DNA of 64,000 nucleotides, taken from NCBI RefSeq assembly GCF_015062915.1, contig NZ_SUTJ01000005.1, positions 97,738 through 161,737 of the forward strand, written 5' to 3'. Below the pieces are notes generated by a model. The model searched no databases, was not told the origin of the DNA, and saw only the letters and a program-made list of their open reading frames with translations. Shown here one piece after another: positions 17,483-26,569 of this stretch. This DNA comes from Methanobrevibacter thaueri (GTDB lineage: Archaea; Methanobacteriota; Methanobacteria; Methanobacteriales; Methanobacteriaceae). Made by a program: the position numbers and the translations under genes. Each line of letters starts with the position of its first letter. The stretch's first letter is position 1.

Positions 17483-17936
17483 TCAAACCACCTTGTTCTA
17501 ATATTTCCAACATGAATGGAGGCAATTTCTTGAATTTGATTGTCTCTCCATTTTGGGATGTTATTGTAGCGTTTTCCATGTCAACGCTAATTTCATCTCC
17601 ATTCTCTACTAGTTCACTGATTCCTGGAGCTTCAAGAAGTGGAACTCCAACATTTGTGGCGTTACGATAAAATATTCTAGCAAAGGATTCAGCTATCACT
17701 GCTGCAACTCCAACACCTTTAAGTGCGATTGGGGCATGCTCCCTTGATGAACCGCATCCGAAATTCTTTCCAGCAACTATGAAATCTCCCTTGCTGCATT
17801 TTTCACTGAAATCAGGGTCAAGCCCTTCCATACAATGCTTTGATAAAGTCTCCTCATCAGTGTAGATCAGATATCTTCCAGGAACTATGATGTCTGTGTC
17901 AATGTCATTTCCAAATTTCCATGCTTTACCTTTCAC
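17457..17936 (-). CDS. leuD: 3-isopropylmalate dehydratase small subunit
   Basis: The 159-residue aconitase-swivel subunit carries [18 protein letters not shown] and the conserved [12 protein letters not shown]. The specificity loop reads YLIY, the form I recall for isopropylmalate isomerases; homoaconitase (AksE) of methanogens usually has YLRT. That supports LeuD, though the rule comes from a few studied enzymes. The start is GTG 17936, preceded by GGAGTGAT, 4 bases after leuC. It pairs with LeuC to isomerise 2- to 3-isopropylmalate. Confidence 0.88.
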   Translation of the reverse strand: MKGKAWKFGNDIDTDIIVPGRYLIYTDEETLSKHCMEGLDPDFSEKCSKGDFIVAGKNFGCGSSREHAPIALKGVGVAAVIAESFARIFYRNATNVGVPLLEAPGISELVENGDEISVDMENATITSQNGETIKFKKLPPFMLEILEQGGLIEYLKNKR

Positions 17937-17940
17937 ATTA

Positions 17941-19185
17941 TCACTCCGGTGCTACAATTCTACCTTCAATCGCTGATGCTGCTGCAACAGCTGCTGAGGA
18001 CAGGTACACTTTACCGTCAGGAGATCCTTGTCTTCCTTTAAAGTTTCTGTTAGATGTTGATAGGCTTACCTCTCCAGGTCCGATTATTCCGGTATGCCCT
18101 CCAAGACAAGGTCCGCAACAAGGAGCTGATACGAGTGCTCCTGCATCTACAAATATCTTAAGCAATCCTTCATCTAACGCCTTTGAATAAACTTCCTTGG
18201 ATGCCGGTATGACTAGCATTCTGGTGCCGTCAGCCACTTTATTTCCTTTCAATATCTTTGCGGCATCCCTAAGGTCGCTAAGTCTTCCGTTAGTGCATGA
18301 ACCTAAAAACACCTGGTCGATTTCCACGTCAACCTCACTTACCGGCTTAACGTTGTCCACATTGTGAGGACAGGCTATTTGCGGCTCAAGGTCACTAACA
18401 TCAATATCAATAATATTAAGAGAGGATGAGTCCAAATCAGTCTTAAATACCTTATATGGCTTATTACTGCGTTTTTCAACATAGTCGATGGTCTTCTGGT
18501 CAGGTTCCACCAGACCGGTCTTTCCGCCCATCTCAATTGCCATATTGCACAATACCATACGGTCTGAAACGCTCATGTCGCTGATGGTCTCGCCTGCAAA
18601 CTCACATGCCTTATAGGTTGAGCCGTCAGCACCCACCTGGCCGATGATATGTAGAATAACATCCTTTGCATAAACGTTATCCTTAAGCTGGCCGGTTACG
18701 TTGAACCTGTTTGTTTCAGGCACCTTGAACCATAGGTTTCCTTCAGCGAAAACCATGGCCATATCGGTTGAGCCGATACCGGTTGCAAATGCTCCCCATG
18801 CTCCATGAGTGCAAGTGTGTGAATCTGCACCTACAATGACATCTCCAGGCACTACATGGCCCTTTTCGGGGAGTATCTGATGACACACTCCTGCATTGAC
18901 ATCATAAAAATTCTCGATTCCCTGTTCCTTTACAAACTCTCTCATCAGTATATGGTTGTTAGCTGAATCGATGGAGTCGGCTGGAACCTGGTGGTCGAAT
19001 GGAATGACGATTTTCGATGGATCCCAGACTTTTTCAGCTCCAATTTTTTCAAATGATTGTACTGAAAGAGGTCCAGTTAAATCGTGAGTCATTGCTATAT
19101 CAATATTTGCTATAATAATATCTCCAGCTTCAACTTCATCTTTTCCAGAAGCTCTAGCTAATATTTTTTCAGAAATTGTTGGCAT
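17941..19185 (-). CDS. leuC: 3-isopropylmalate dehydratase large subunit
   Basis: The 414-residue aconitase-family protein has the three 4Fe-4S cluster cysteines in GSCTNGR and CCGPCLGG, plus [17 protein letters not shown] and [11 protein letters not shown] at the active site. It is the catalytic partner of LeuD. The first gene of the leuC-leuD-leuB run, it starts at ATG 19185 with AAGAGG upstream. A TATA-like tatatataaa lies in the 90-base divergent gap with the DUF2264 gene. Confidence 0.92.
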   Translation of the reverse strand: MPTISEKILARASGKDEVEAGDIIIANIDIAMTHDLTGPLSVQSFEKIGAEKVWDPSKIVIPFDHQVPADSIDSANNHILMREFVKEQGIENFYDVNAGVCHQILPEKGHVVPGDVIVGADSHTCTHGAWGAFATGIGSTDMAMVFAEGNLWFKVPETNRFNVTGQLKDNVYAKDVILHIIGQVGADGSTYKACEFAGETISDMSVSDRMVLCNMAIEMGGKTGLVEPDQKTIDYVEKRSNKPYKVFKTDLDSSSLNIIDIDVSDLEPQIACPHNVDNVKPVSEVDVEIDQVFLGSCTNGRLSDLRDAAKILKGNKVADGTRMLVIPASKEVYSKALDEGLLKIFVDAGALVSAPCCGPCLGGHTGIIGPGEVSLSTSNRNFKGRQGSPDGKVYLSSAAVAAASAIEGRIVAPE

Positions 19186-19296
19186 ATTTTAAACCTCTTA
19201 ATAATGATAAATGTTTATGTTTCACAATATATATAAATTCTTTTTAATGAACACTATTTTTAATATTTATATATAATGTTCAACAAAATACTACTC

Positions 19297-20508
19297 ATGA
19301 GCAACTCATTTTTTAAAAGATTAAAAAAAGAAGAAGAGCCTCCTGTAATAGAGGAGCAGACTCCTGTCTGGCAAGATAGGATTTTTTGGGTTTCAACATT
19401 GCAAAAAATAGCGTATCCTGTCATCAACAATCTTGCTAAGGGTTCACTTAGGAAAAACATGCCTTTCGAATCCAAAAGCGGCGAGGGACAGAAATTCGTA
19501 TATCTTGAAGCTTTTGCTCGTGTTTTTAATGGAATCGCACCTTGGCTGGAACTGGGTGTGGATGCCTCAGATGAAGGTAATGTTAGAGGCAAGTATATTA
19601 AATTGACATTAAAGGCCATTTCAAACGCTGTCAATCCAAACAATAACGATTACATTCTTGTTGTGGAACCTAAACAATCTTTAGTTGATGTTGCTTTATT
19701 TGCTCAAGGATTACTCAGGGCCAAAAAACAGATATGGCTTAACTTGCCTATGGATGTTCAGGCAAGAATCATTCGTGAACTTAAAAATACTAGAATAATC
19801 GCCCCTTACGAGAATCATTGGCTATTGTTTACTTCAATGATTGAAGCCGCATTACTTGAATTCACAGGGGAATGCGATAGGGAAAGACTGACCTATGCAA
19901 TTTCCAAATTCAGAGACGAGTTCTATGTTGGAGATGCGGTATATTCAAACGGTGATGAGTTTGATGTGGGTTATTTCAACAGTCTAGTCATTCATCCGAT
20001 GCTTAACGACATTCTTGCGGTAATGAGAAAATACGGCCTTCAGGAAGGCGAGTTTCTTGATGTTCAGCTCATGAGATCCTCAAGGTTATCCTCACAGCTT
20101 GAAAGGATGATTTCACCTGACGGAACATATCCGTTGCTTGGAAAATCATTGGCTTACCGTTGCGGTGTTTTCCATTTGCTTTCACAGGCCGCATTGCTTA
20201 AGATATTGCCAAGAAACATAAGTCCCGCTCAAGTCAGAAGCGCACTTACAAAAGTCATTCAAAGACAGTTCACAGGCAATCAGAACTTCAGCAGTGACGG
20301 ATGGTTAATATGCGGTTTAAACGCTTCACAAATGGACATGTGTGAAAAAGATATGAACACTGGTAGTATTTACGCATGCTGTGCAGTGTTTTTAGCGTTA
20401 GGCCTTGCACCAGAGGACATATTTTGGAAAAGTCCATCTGCTGAATGGAGTAGTCTTAAAGCATGGAACGGCCATCAAATACAACCAGACCAATCAATCA
20501 ATTTTTAA
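19297..20508 (+). CDS. DUF2264 domain protein
   Basis: This soluble protein of about 403 residues matches DUF2264 through the segments RIFWVSTLQKIAYPVINNLA, YLEAFARVFNGIAPWLEL and DGTYPLLGKS. The family has an alpha/alpha-toroid-like fold and is often near carbohydrate genes, but no activity is established. The ORF track begins at 19276, but a TATA box (ttatatata) at 19264-19272 puts transcription start near 19292, so ATG 19297 (MSNSFFKRL) is more likely and leaves a very short leader. Its end overlaps convergent wecC by 4 bases. Confidence 0.75.
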   Translation: MSNSFFKRLKKEEEPPVIEEQTPVWQDRIFWVSTLQKIAYPVINNLAKGSLRKNMPFESKSGEGQKFVYLEAFARVFNGIAPWLELGVDASDEGNVRGKYIKLTLKAISNAVNPNNNDYILVVEPKQSLVDVALFAQGLLRAKKQIWLNLPMDVQARIIRELKNTRIIAPYENHWLLFTSMIEAALLEFTGECDRERLTYAISKFRDEFYVGDAVYSNGDEFDVGYFNSLVIHPMLNDILAVMRKYGLQEGEFLDVQLMRSSRLSSQLERMISPDGTYPLLGKSLAYRCGVFHLLSQAALLKILPRNISPAQVRSALTKVIQRQFTGNQNFSSDGWLICGLNASQMDMCEKDMNTGSIYACCAVFLALGLAPEDIFWKSPSAEWSSLKAWNGHQIQPDQSINF

Positions 20509-21743
20509 TTCAATTTGTATAAGTTCCCGTAATTAAACAGTTTAATTTCATCTGGAACTTCTTTTATTATATTTTTAGTGTCGAATATCACCGGTTCAGT
20601 CATATTTTCAGTTATATAATCATAATCCAGGTGCTTGAACTCATTGTGATCGCACAATACCAGAATCAGGTCGGCATCCTTTACGGCCTCATTGAAGCTT
20701 ACAAAATTCGGATTTTCAATGTGAGGGTCATGGATTGCGATTTCATAATTTGTGCTTAATTTTGCAATTATCTCATAAGCGGGACTTTCCCTGTCATCAC
20801 CGGTATTTCCCTTATAAGAGACTCCGAACACGGCAATTTTACCTTTTGAAATTATTTTAGCAACATTCTCGCACACGAAATCAGGCATTGAGTTGTTTGT
20901 GTCACGTGCCAGCTTGATTATCTTGGCGGTTTCAGGGGCCTTAGCGTAAATGAAGTACGGGTCGATTGCAAGGCAATGTCCGCCCACTCCAGGTCCCGGT
21001 GAGTGCAGGTTGACTCTAGGATGCTTGTTGGCCATTTCAATAACGTCAAGTGCATTGACGCCTATTTCTGCACATATCTTTGCAAGTTCATTAGCAAGGG
21101 CGATATTTACGTCTCTGAATGTGTTTTCCATACATTTTGAAAGCTCAGCGGTCTTGGCTTCTGTAAGCATCAAGTCCCCTTCAACGAACTGGCCATACAC
21201 TTCACTTGCCTTAACGGCACATTCAGGTGTTATTCCACCGATAATGCGGTCGTTGTGAATAAGTTCCTCAATTATTCTTCCAGGAAGCACCCTTTCAGGG
21301 CAATGTGCAAGGTACAAATCCTCACCGATTGTGAATCCGGCTTTTTCAAAAATAGGTTTAATTGTCTCATCAGTTGACATTGGAGCTATTGTGGATTCGA
21401 TAATGACGGTGTTTCCCTTTTCAAGATAAGGGATTATGGTCTCGCATGCATTAATCACATAGCTTAAATCGCAACTGTAGTTTTCAACAATGTAAGGGGT
21501 CGGTACTGTAATTATGAAGGCGTCTGCTTTTTCAGGGGTCAGTGAAGCCTTGTATACTTTGTGATCTACTGCATTTTTGATGATGTCGCTTATTCCAGGT
21601 TCTTCAATGTGAATGATTCCCTTATTTAAGTTTTCTACAATTTTTTCGTTTATGTCTACTCCAACAACTTCGCAATGGTGTCTTGTGAACAATGCCGCTG
21701 TCGGAAGCCCAATATAACCTTGACCCATGATACATATCTTCAT
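20505..21743 (-). CDS. wecC: UDP-N-acetyl-D-mannosamine dehydrogenase
   Basis: The 412-residue nucleotide-sugar dehydrogenase has an N-terminal Rossmann fold (CIMGQGYIGLPTAALF), central ESTIAP and CPERVLPG, the catalytic cysteine in GVGGHCLAIDP and a C-terminal GVSYKGNTGDDRESP segment. These patterns favour the UDP-ManNAc to UDP-ManNAcA enzyme over UDP-glucose dehydrogenase. The product is a surface or N-glycan sugar in archaea. The ORF track starts at GTG 21749, but that GTGAT is the ribosome site for ATG 21743. No epimerase (wecB) is in the window. Confidence 0.88.
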   Translation of the reverse strand: MKICIMGQGYIGLPTAALFTRHHCEVVGVDINEKIVENLNKGIIHIEEPGISDIIKNAVDHKVYKASLTPEKADAFIITVPTPYIVENYSCDLSYVINACETIIPYLEKGNTVIIESTIAPMSTDETIKPIFEKAGFTIGEDLYLAHCPERVLPGRIIEELIHNDRIIGGITPECAVKASEVYGQFVEGDLMLTEAKTAELSKCMENTFRDVNIALANELAKICAEIGVNALDVIEMANKHPRVNLHSPGPGVGGHCLAIDPYFIYAKAPETAKIIKLARDTNNSMPDFVCENVAKIISKGKIAVFGVSYKGNTGDDRESPAYEIIAKLSTNYEIAIHDPHIENPNFVSFNEAVKDADLILVLCDHNEFKHLDYDYITENMTEPVIFDTKNIIKEVPDEIKLFNYGNLYKLN

Positions 21744-21819
21744 AATCACGTCTCCCTTCTTTTTATATATTAAGTTTAATATATATTTAAACTAATAATT
21801 AAAGTTTTAAGTGATTATT

Positions 21820-22659
21820 ATGAAGATTTTAATTACAGGTTCCAATGGAATGTTGGGTCATGACCTGATAGAGGCCTTAGGGGATAGTCATGAATTGGTC
21901 CTGACCACTTCCAAAACCCTTGACATAACCGACAGGGACAGCGTTGCCGATTTCATTCTCGATTCAAAACCGGACATTGTCATTAATTCGGCCGCCTATA
22001 CCGATGTTGACGGATGTGAAAGCAATCCTGACTTGGCCTACAGTGTCAACGGCGAAGGGGTCAAGAACCTGGCATTGGCATGCAGGCAAGTTGATTGTCC
22101 ATTGGTGCACATAAGCACAGATTATGTTTTCAACGGCGTCAGTGACCGTCCATGGGTCGAGGACGACGAGATTGGTCCAATCAGCGTTTACGGAAAAAGC
22201 AAGCTCATGGGAGAGGAGTACATTCAGGAAATCCTGGACAAGTACTTTATCGTAAGGACAGCCTGGCTTTATGGTATTAACGGACGAAATTTCCCAAGAA
22301 CAATGCTTGAATTGGCAGAGAACCATTCACAAATCACAGTAGTATATGATGAGGTCGGAACCCCAACATATACTCCCGATTTGGCTTATGGTATCAGTCA
22401 GCTGATTGAAAGCGAAAAGTATGGAATTTATCATTTAACCAACTCCGGAAATTGCTCCTGGTGTGAATTTGCAAGATACATTTTCGAGATAGCGGACAGG
22501 GATGTTGAAGTCATACCTGTGACAGCATCCGAATTTGCAAGACCGGCACCAAGACCAAGCTATTCAGTTTTGGAAAATAAAAATTGGATTGAAAACGGAT
22601 TTGAACCATTAAGAGATTATAAAGAAGCCATAAAAGAATATATTGAGTTGATAAAATGA
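21820..22659 (+). CDS. rfbD: dTDP-4-dehydrorhamnose reductase
   Basis: The 279-residue short-chain reductase has the nucleotide motif ITGSNGMLGHDL, HISTDYVFNG, and YGKSKLMGEE with the catalytic YxxxK. It makes dTDP-L-rhamnose from the 4-keto intermediate. Start ATG 21820 follows a GTGAT ribosome site; the track's GTG 21811 is part of that site. It leads a plus-strand operon, and its stop overlaps the barnase-like gene as ATGA, so expression of that toxin is coupled to rhamnose synthesis. Confidence 0.93.
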   Translation: MKILITGSNGMLGHDLIEALGDSHELVLTTSKTLDITDRDSVADFILDSKPDIVINSAAYTDVDGCESNPDLAYSVNGEGVKNLALACRQVDCPLVHISTDYVFNGVSDRPWVEDDEIGPISVYGKSKLMGEEYIQEILDKYFIVRTAWLYGINGRNFPRTMLELAENHSQITVVYDEVGTPTYTPDLAYGISQLIESEKYGIYHLTNSGNCSWCEFARYIFEIADRDVEVIPVTASEFARPAPRPSYSVLENKNWIENGFEPLRDYKEAIKEYIELIK

Positions 22660-23105
22660 ATAGGAAATTTGTTTTTCTCATCGCATTGATCGTTGCTCTT
22701 GTCAGCATTTCAGCAGTAAGTGCCGGATTTCTGGATTTTCTAGGCCTGGGCGGCAGTAGCAATGACGTTAAAGTGGTGGAAGATGGAGAGTACTGTACTG
22801 TTGATGAGGTATCAGCATACATTAAGGAATTTCACAAGCTTCCAAGCAATTACATAACTAAAAAGGAAGCCCAAAGCCTTGGCTGGTATGGGGGACCGCT
22901 TAAGAAATATGCACCCGGCAAAAGCATAGGTGGAGACACTTTCACCAACAGGCAACACATATTGCCTGACAGTGATTCCAAATACATAGAATGTGACATT
23001 AACGCCAATGGAACCAGCCGTGGAGCTGAAAGGATTGTATATAATACCGGTGATTTCAAGGTTTACTACACCGCTGATCACTATGACACATTCAAAGAGG
23101 TTTGA
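22656..23105 (+). CDS. Secreted barnase-type guanyl-specific ribonuclease
   Basis: The 149-residue protein has a signal peptide (1-23, ending AVSAG), a short Gly/Ser linker and a complete barnase domain (about 46-149). Signature runs are LPSNYITKKEAQSLGW, APGKSIGGDTFTNRQ and YYTADHYDTF. All key residues are present: K69, general base E112 (YIECDIN), R122 and R126 (SRGAERIVYN), and H142. Barnase cleaves RNA after guanine and is lethal if retained in the cytoplasm. It overlaps rfbD by ATGA, and the barstar gene starts 2 bases after its stop. An exported, apparently active RNase in an archaeal rhamnose operon is unusual. It may act in competition or nucleic-acid scavenging (inference). Confidence 0.93.
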   Translation: MNRKFVFLIALIVALVSISAVSAGFLDFLGLGGSSNDVKVVEDGEYCTVDEVSAYIKEFHKLPSNYITKKEAQSLGWYGGPLKKYAPGKSIGGDTFTNRQHILPDSDSKYIECDINANGTSRGAERIVYNTGDFKVYYTADHYDTFKEV

Positions 23106-23107
23106 TT

Positions 23108-23335
23108 ATGCAATTGGATGGCAAGATGATTAAGGAAAACGGGCACGACTATCTTATGGAAGCATTGGAACTGCCGGACTATTACGGTAAGAATCTGGAT
23201 GCATTGTATGATTGCCTATGTGAAATCGAATGTGAAATCGAATTGGTTAATGCGGAAGGTGTTGACGAGGACATTATCGCCACATTTATTGACGCCGCAG
23301 ATGAAAATGAATATTTAACATTTAAGATAATATAA
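23108..23335 (+). CDS. Barstar-family ribonuclease inhibitor
   Basis: The 75-residue acidic protein carries the barstar core LPDYYGKNLDALYDCL, in which the two aspartates correspond to those that plug the barnase active site. It has no signal peptide, so it would stay in the cytoplasm and neutralise unexported RNase. Start ATG 23108 lies 2 bases past the barnase stop; the track's TTG 23102 is probably not used. Tight coupling to the RNase gene ensures immunity. rfbA follows 17 bases later. Confidence 0.92.
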   Translation: MQLDGKMIKENGHDYLMEALELPDYYGKNLDALYDCLCEIECEIELVNAEGVDEDIIATFIDAADENEYLTFKII

Positions 23336-23352
23336 TTAAATAGTGATTTATT

Positions 23353-24219
23353 ATGAAAGGAATTGTTTTAGCAGGGGGTTCAGGAACCCGCTTATACCCG
23401 ATTACAAAGGCGGTTTCAAAACAGTTGCTCCCACTTTATGATAAGCCAATGATTTATTATCCTATTTCAGTCTTGATGCTTGCTGGAATCAAGGAAATAT
23501 TAATTATATCCACTCCTAGGGACTTGCCAATGTATAAGGATTTGCTGGGTGACGGATCAAGTTTGGGAATCAAATTCGAATATGCAGTTCAGCAAAATCC
23601 GAACGGCCTTGCAGAGGCATTCATAATCGGTGAGGATTTCATCGGGGACGACAATGTTGCCCTGATTCTTGGAGACAATATCTTCCATGGGCACAGGTTC
23701 ACTGAAATCCTTGAAAGGGCAACCTCTTTAGAGGAAGGGGCTGTGATATTCGGATATTACACCAACAACCCAGAGGCTTTTGGAGTAGTTGAGTTTGATG
23801 ACGACTGGAACGTATTATCCATTGAGGAAAAACCTGAAAATCCAAAATCAAACTACATCGTTCCGGGATTGTACTTCTATGACAATGACGTTGTCGAGAT
23901 TGCCAAAAACGTCAAGCCGTCCGACAGGGGCGAGGTTGAAATCACCTCCGTCAATGAGGAATACTTGAATCGTGGAAAATTAAAAGTAGAACTTCTGGGT
24001 CGTGGAATGGCATGGCTTGACACAGGAACCCATGGGGGGCTTTTGGAAGCGTCAAATTTCATCGAAACCATTCAGAAAAGACAAGGGTTATACATAGCCT
24101 GTCTTGAGGAAATCGCATACCGCAAGGGATACATTAACGAGGAACAATTATTGAAAACAGCTGAAGAGCTTAAAAAGACTGATTATGGAGAATACTTATT
24201 TAAATTAGCAAAAAGATGA
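23353..24219 (+). CDS. rfbA: Glucose-1-phosphate thymidylyltransferase
   Basis: The 288-residue nucleotidyltransferase has the N-terminal signature [41 protein letters not shown] and [14 protein letters not shown]. It makes dTDP-glucose, the first step toward dTDP-L-rhamnose. A GTGAT site lies upstream of the ATG. It follows the barnase/barstar pair and overlaps rfbC by a few bases. Confidence 0.95.
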   Translation: MKGIVLAGGSGTRLYPITKAVSKQLLPLYDKPMIYYPISVLMLAGIKEILIISTPRDLPMYKDLLGDGSSLGIKFEYAVQQNPNGLAEAFIIGEDFIGDDNVALILGDNIFHGHRFTEILERATSLEEGAVIFGYYTNNPEAFGVVEFDDDWNVLSIEEKPENPKSNYIVPGLYFYDNDVVEIAKNVKPSDRGEVEITSVNEEYLNRGKLKVELLGRGMAWLDTGTHGGLLEASNFIETIQKRQGLYIACLEEIAYRKGYINEEQLLKTAEELKKTDYGEYLFKLAKR

Positions 24220-24782
24220 TTACTATGGGAAAGTTCAAGTTCACAGAAACCGGCATTGAAGGAATGTTTGTTGTTGAGCCTACAGTTTTTGAGGACAACA
24301 GAGGATACTTTATGGAGACCTTCCAGGAAAACGACTTTAAGGAGGCAGGCCATGACTTGAAGTTCGTTCAGGACAACCAGTCAAAATCATCAAAAGGAGT
24401 TTTAAGAGGACTTCACTTGCAGTTAAACTACCCTCAGGGCAAATTGGTCCGTGTAATCAAGGGAGAAGTCTTCGATGTTGGAGTGGATCTTAGAGGAGAT
24501 TCACCGACCTACGGCAAATGGTACGGTGAAATATTGTCAGAGGACAACAAAAAGCAATTATACATTCCCCCAAAATTCGCACACGGATTTCTCGTATTGT
24601 CAGATGAGGCAGAATTCCTATATAAGTGCACTGAATTCTACCATGGTGATGATGAAAGCGGAATAATGTGGAATGATGAGGACATAGCTATCGATTGGCC
24701 GTTGGACGGCATTGATGAGATTATCCTGTCAGACAAGGATAAGGAATGGAAATCATTCAAGGAAGCTCAAATTAAATATTAG
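24216..24782 (+). CDS. rfbC: dTDP-4-dehydrorhamnose 3,5-epimerase
   Basis: The 188-residue cupin-fold epimerase shows [30 protein letters not shown] with the catalytic His, [15 protein letters not shown] and [10 protein letters not shown]. It converts the 4-keto-6-deoxyglucose nucleotide to the L-lyxo form. The start may be ATG 24216 (ATGA overlap with rfbA) or ATG 24225; the sequence does not decide it. The gene sits inside the rfbD-A-C-B operon. Confidence 0.94.
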   Translation: MITMGKFKFTETGIEGMFVVEPTVFEDNRGYFMETFQENDFKEAGHDLKFVQDNQSKSSKGVLRGLHLQLNYPQGKLVRVIKGEVFDVGVDLRGDSPTYGKWYGEILSEDNKKQLYIPPKFAHGFLVLSDEAEFLYKCTEFYHGDDESGIMWNDEDIAIDWPLDGIDEIILSDKDKEWKSFKEAQIKY

Positions 24783-24789
24783 TGATATT

Positions 24790-25797
24790 ATGACAAACAT
24801 TTTAGTTACAGGTGGAGCAGGATTCATAGGAAGCAATTTCGTCAGGTATATGGTTAACAAGTACTCAGATTACCATATAATAAACCTTGACGCCTTGACT
24901 TACTGCGGAAACCTTGAAAACCTTACAGACATTGAGGATAATGACAACTACTCCTTTGTCAAGGGAGACATCAGGGATAAGGAAATCGTCGACGAATTGG
25001 TTGGCAAATGCGATTATGTTATAAACTTTGCAGCTGAAAGCCATGTCGACAGAAGCATTGAAGATCCGGAAATCTTCATAAAGTCAAACGTGCTGGGCAC
25101 ACAGGTGCTTCTAAACGCCGCTAAGGAGCATGGAGTTGAAAAATACATTCAGATATCAACAGATGAGGTTTACGGTACATTGGGAAAGACAGGATTCTTT
25201 ACAGAAACCACTCCCCTTCAACCTAACAGTCCCTATTCAGCTTCAAAGGCCGGCGGTGACTTGATTACAAGGGCATACGGCGAAACATTCGGCCTTCCTA
25301 TAAACATTACCAGATGCTCAAATAACTATGGACCTTACCAGTTTCCTGAAAAACTGATTCCGTTAATGATTTCAAACGCATTGGAAGGCAAAAAACTGCC
25401 TATCTACGGTGACGGTAAGAATATCCGTGACTGGCTTCATGTCTATGACCACTGTCAGGCAATAGACCTTGTTCTGCATGAGGGAAAACTTGGTGAAGTC
25501 TACAACATAGGCGGAAACAATGAAAAGGAAAACATCTACATTGTGAAACTTATCTTGGAGGAACTCGGCAAGGATGAATCCTTGATTGAATTCGTAACCG
25601 ATCGTTTAGGTCATGACAGACGCTACGCAATCGATTCAACCAAAATCCAGGATGAATTGGGATGGGCTCCTAAATACACATTTGAGGTCGGCATTAAAGA
25701 AACCATCCAATGGTATCTTGACAATCAGGCCTGGACCGAACAGGTCAAAAGCGGCCAGTATCAGGAGTATTATGAGAAGATGTATTCCAACAGGTAA
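24790..25797 (+). CDS. rfbB: dTDP-glucose 4,6-dehydratase
   Basis: The extended short-chain dehydrogenase of 335 residues starts MTNILVTGGAGFIGSNF and has AAESHVDRSI, STDEVYG and YSASKAGGDL (catalytic YxxxK), and CSNNYGPYQFPEKLIPL. It forms dTDP-4-keto-6-deoxyglucose. The track ORF begins at 24712 within rfbC, but GTGAT at 24782 marks ATG 24790. It is the last gene of the rhamnose operon; the 209-base AT-rich gap after it probably ends the transcript. Confidence 0.95.
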   Translation: MTNILVTGGAGFIGSNFVRYMVNKYSDYHIINLDALTYCGNLENLTDIEDNDNYSFVKGDIRDKEIVDELVGKCDYVINFAAESHVDRSIEDPEIFIKSNVLGTQVLLNAAKEHGVEKYIQISTDEVYGTLGKTGFFTETTPLQPNSPYSASKAGGDLITRAYGETFGLPINITRCSNNYGPYQFPEKLIPLMISNALEGKKLPIYGDGKNIRDWLHVYDHCQAIDLVLHEGKLGEVYNIGGNNEKENIYIVKLILEELGKDESLIEFVTDRLGHDRRYAIDSTKIQDELGWAPKYTFEVGIKETIQWYLDNQAWTEQVKSGQYQEYYEKMYSNR

Positions 25798-26018
25798 GAT
25801 TTACACTTGAAATATATCTCTTTATTTAAAAATTATTTATTTTTTTTACTATTTTTTCCTTTTTTGTTCAATTATTATTCGTTATATTAGCAACAATTAA
25901 TTATCATTCAATTTATAAATCAAAAATATTGTACATTTTAATGATAGTTTTATATATTATAATCCATTAATATTTATTATTAATAATTTATTTTTATTAA
26001 TGGGAAATGGTGATTGGG

Positions 26019-26285
26019 ATGTTGGAACAATATTTACCTTTTGTGGGTTTGATTATTTTTGGAAATATTGAAAACTTAGTTTTATCTTCACAAGGTGTTG
26101 TAGCTGGCGTAAATCCTATTAAACTAGGAATTGCAAGTATTTTGGCTGTTTCAATGTGGTTAATTGTTGGAACTTTTGGAACTCAAATATTAATTGATTA
26201 TTCTGCTTTCATCGAGTGTATTGGTGGTTTAGCCATTGTTATTTTAGGCGCTCAGGCAATGATTACATCTATTAGAGGCGAATAG
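26019..26285 (+). CDS. Small three-helix membrane protein, first of a homologous pair
   Basis: The 88-residue protein has three hydrophobic helices and the motif GLIIFGNIENLVLSSQGV, shared with the next gene. The track start (26007) is unlikely because GGTGAT at 26009 is the ribosome site for ATG 26019. The few charges place positive residues in loop 1-2 and at the C-terminus, with acidic residues in loop 2-3. The pair may form a heterodimeric transporter of the small half-size type, analogous in layout to LysE/MntP halves, but this is inference. It precedes a TagB-like gene. Confidence 0.6.
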   Translation: MLEQYLPFVGLIIFGNIENLVLSSQGVVAGVNPIKLGIASILAVSMWLIVGTFGTQILIDYSAFIECIGGLAIVILGAQAMITSIRGE

Positions 26286-26287
26286 TT

Positions 26288-26566
26288 ATGGGTGCTGAAT
26301 TAAAACAGTTTTTAGGATTAATTATTTTTGGAAATATTGAAAACCTGATTCTTGCAGCTCAAGGTGTGGCGGCTCATGTCAATCCAGTAGGTTTAGCCGG
26401 TTTGAGCTTAATCGCAGTTGTTTGCTGGCTATTGATTGGTACATTTGCAACAAAAGCGGCAATGAAATACGCCAGAGTCATTAACTTTATAGGTGGTCTT
26501 GCAATTTTCATTTTAGGTATCCAATCAATATTGGGAGCTATTCCGGGAATGTTAAAATTTTTCTAG
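26288..26566 (+). CDS. Small three-helix membrane protein, second of a homologous pair
   Basis: The 92-residue paralogue of the preceding gene shares LGLIIFGNIENLILAAQGVA and INFIGGLAIFILG. Loop 2-3 is strongly basic (KAAMKYAR), opposite to the first member, so the two may sit in the membrane in opposite orientations. It starts 2 bases after the upstream stop and lies 3 bases before the TagB-like gene, so all three are co-transcribed. The function is unknown; export of an ion or a sugar intermediate is possible. Confidence 0.6.
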   Translation: MGAELKQFLGLIIFGNIENLILAAQGVAAHVNPVGLAGLSLIAVVCWLLIGTFATKAAMKYARVINFIGGLAIFILGIQSILGAIPGMLKFF

Positions 26567-26569
26567 TAG

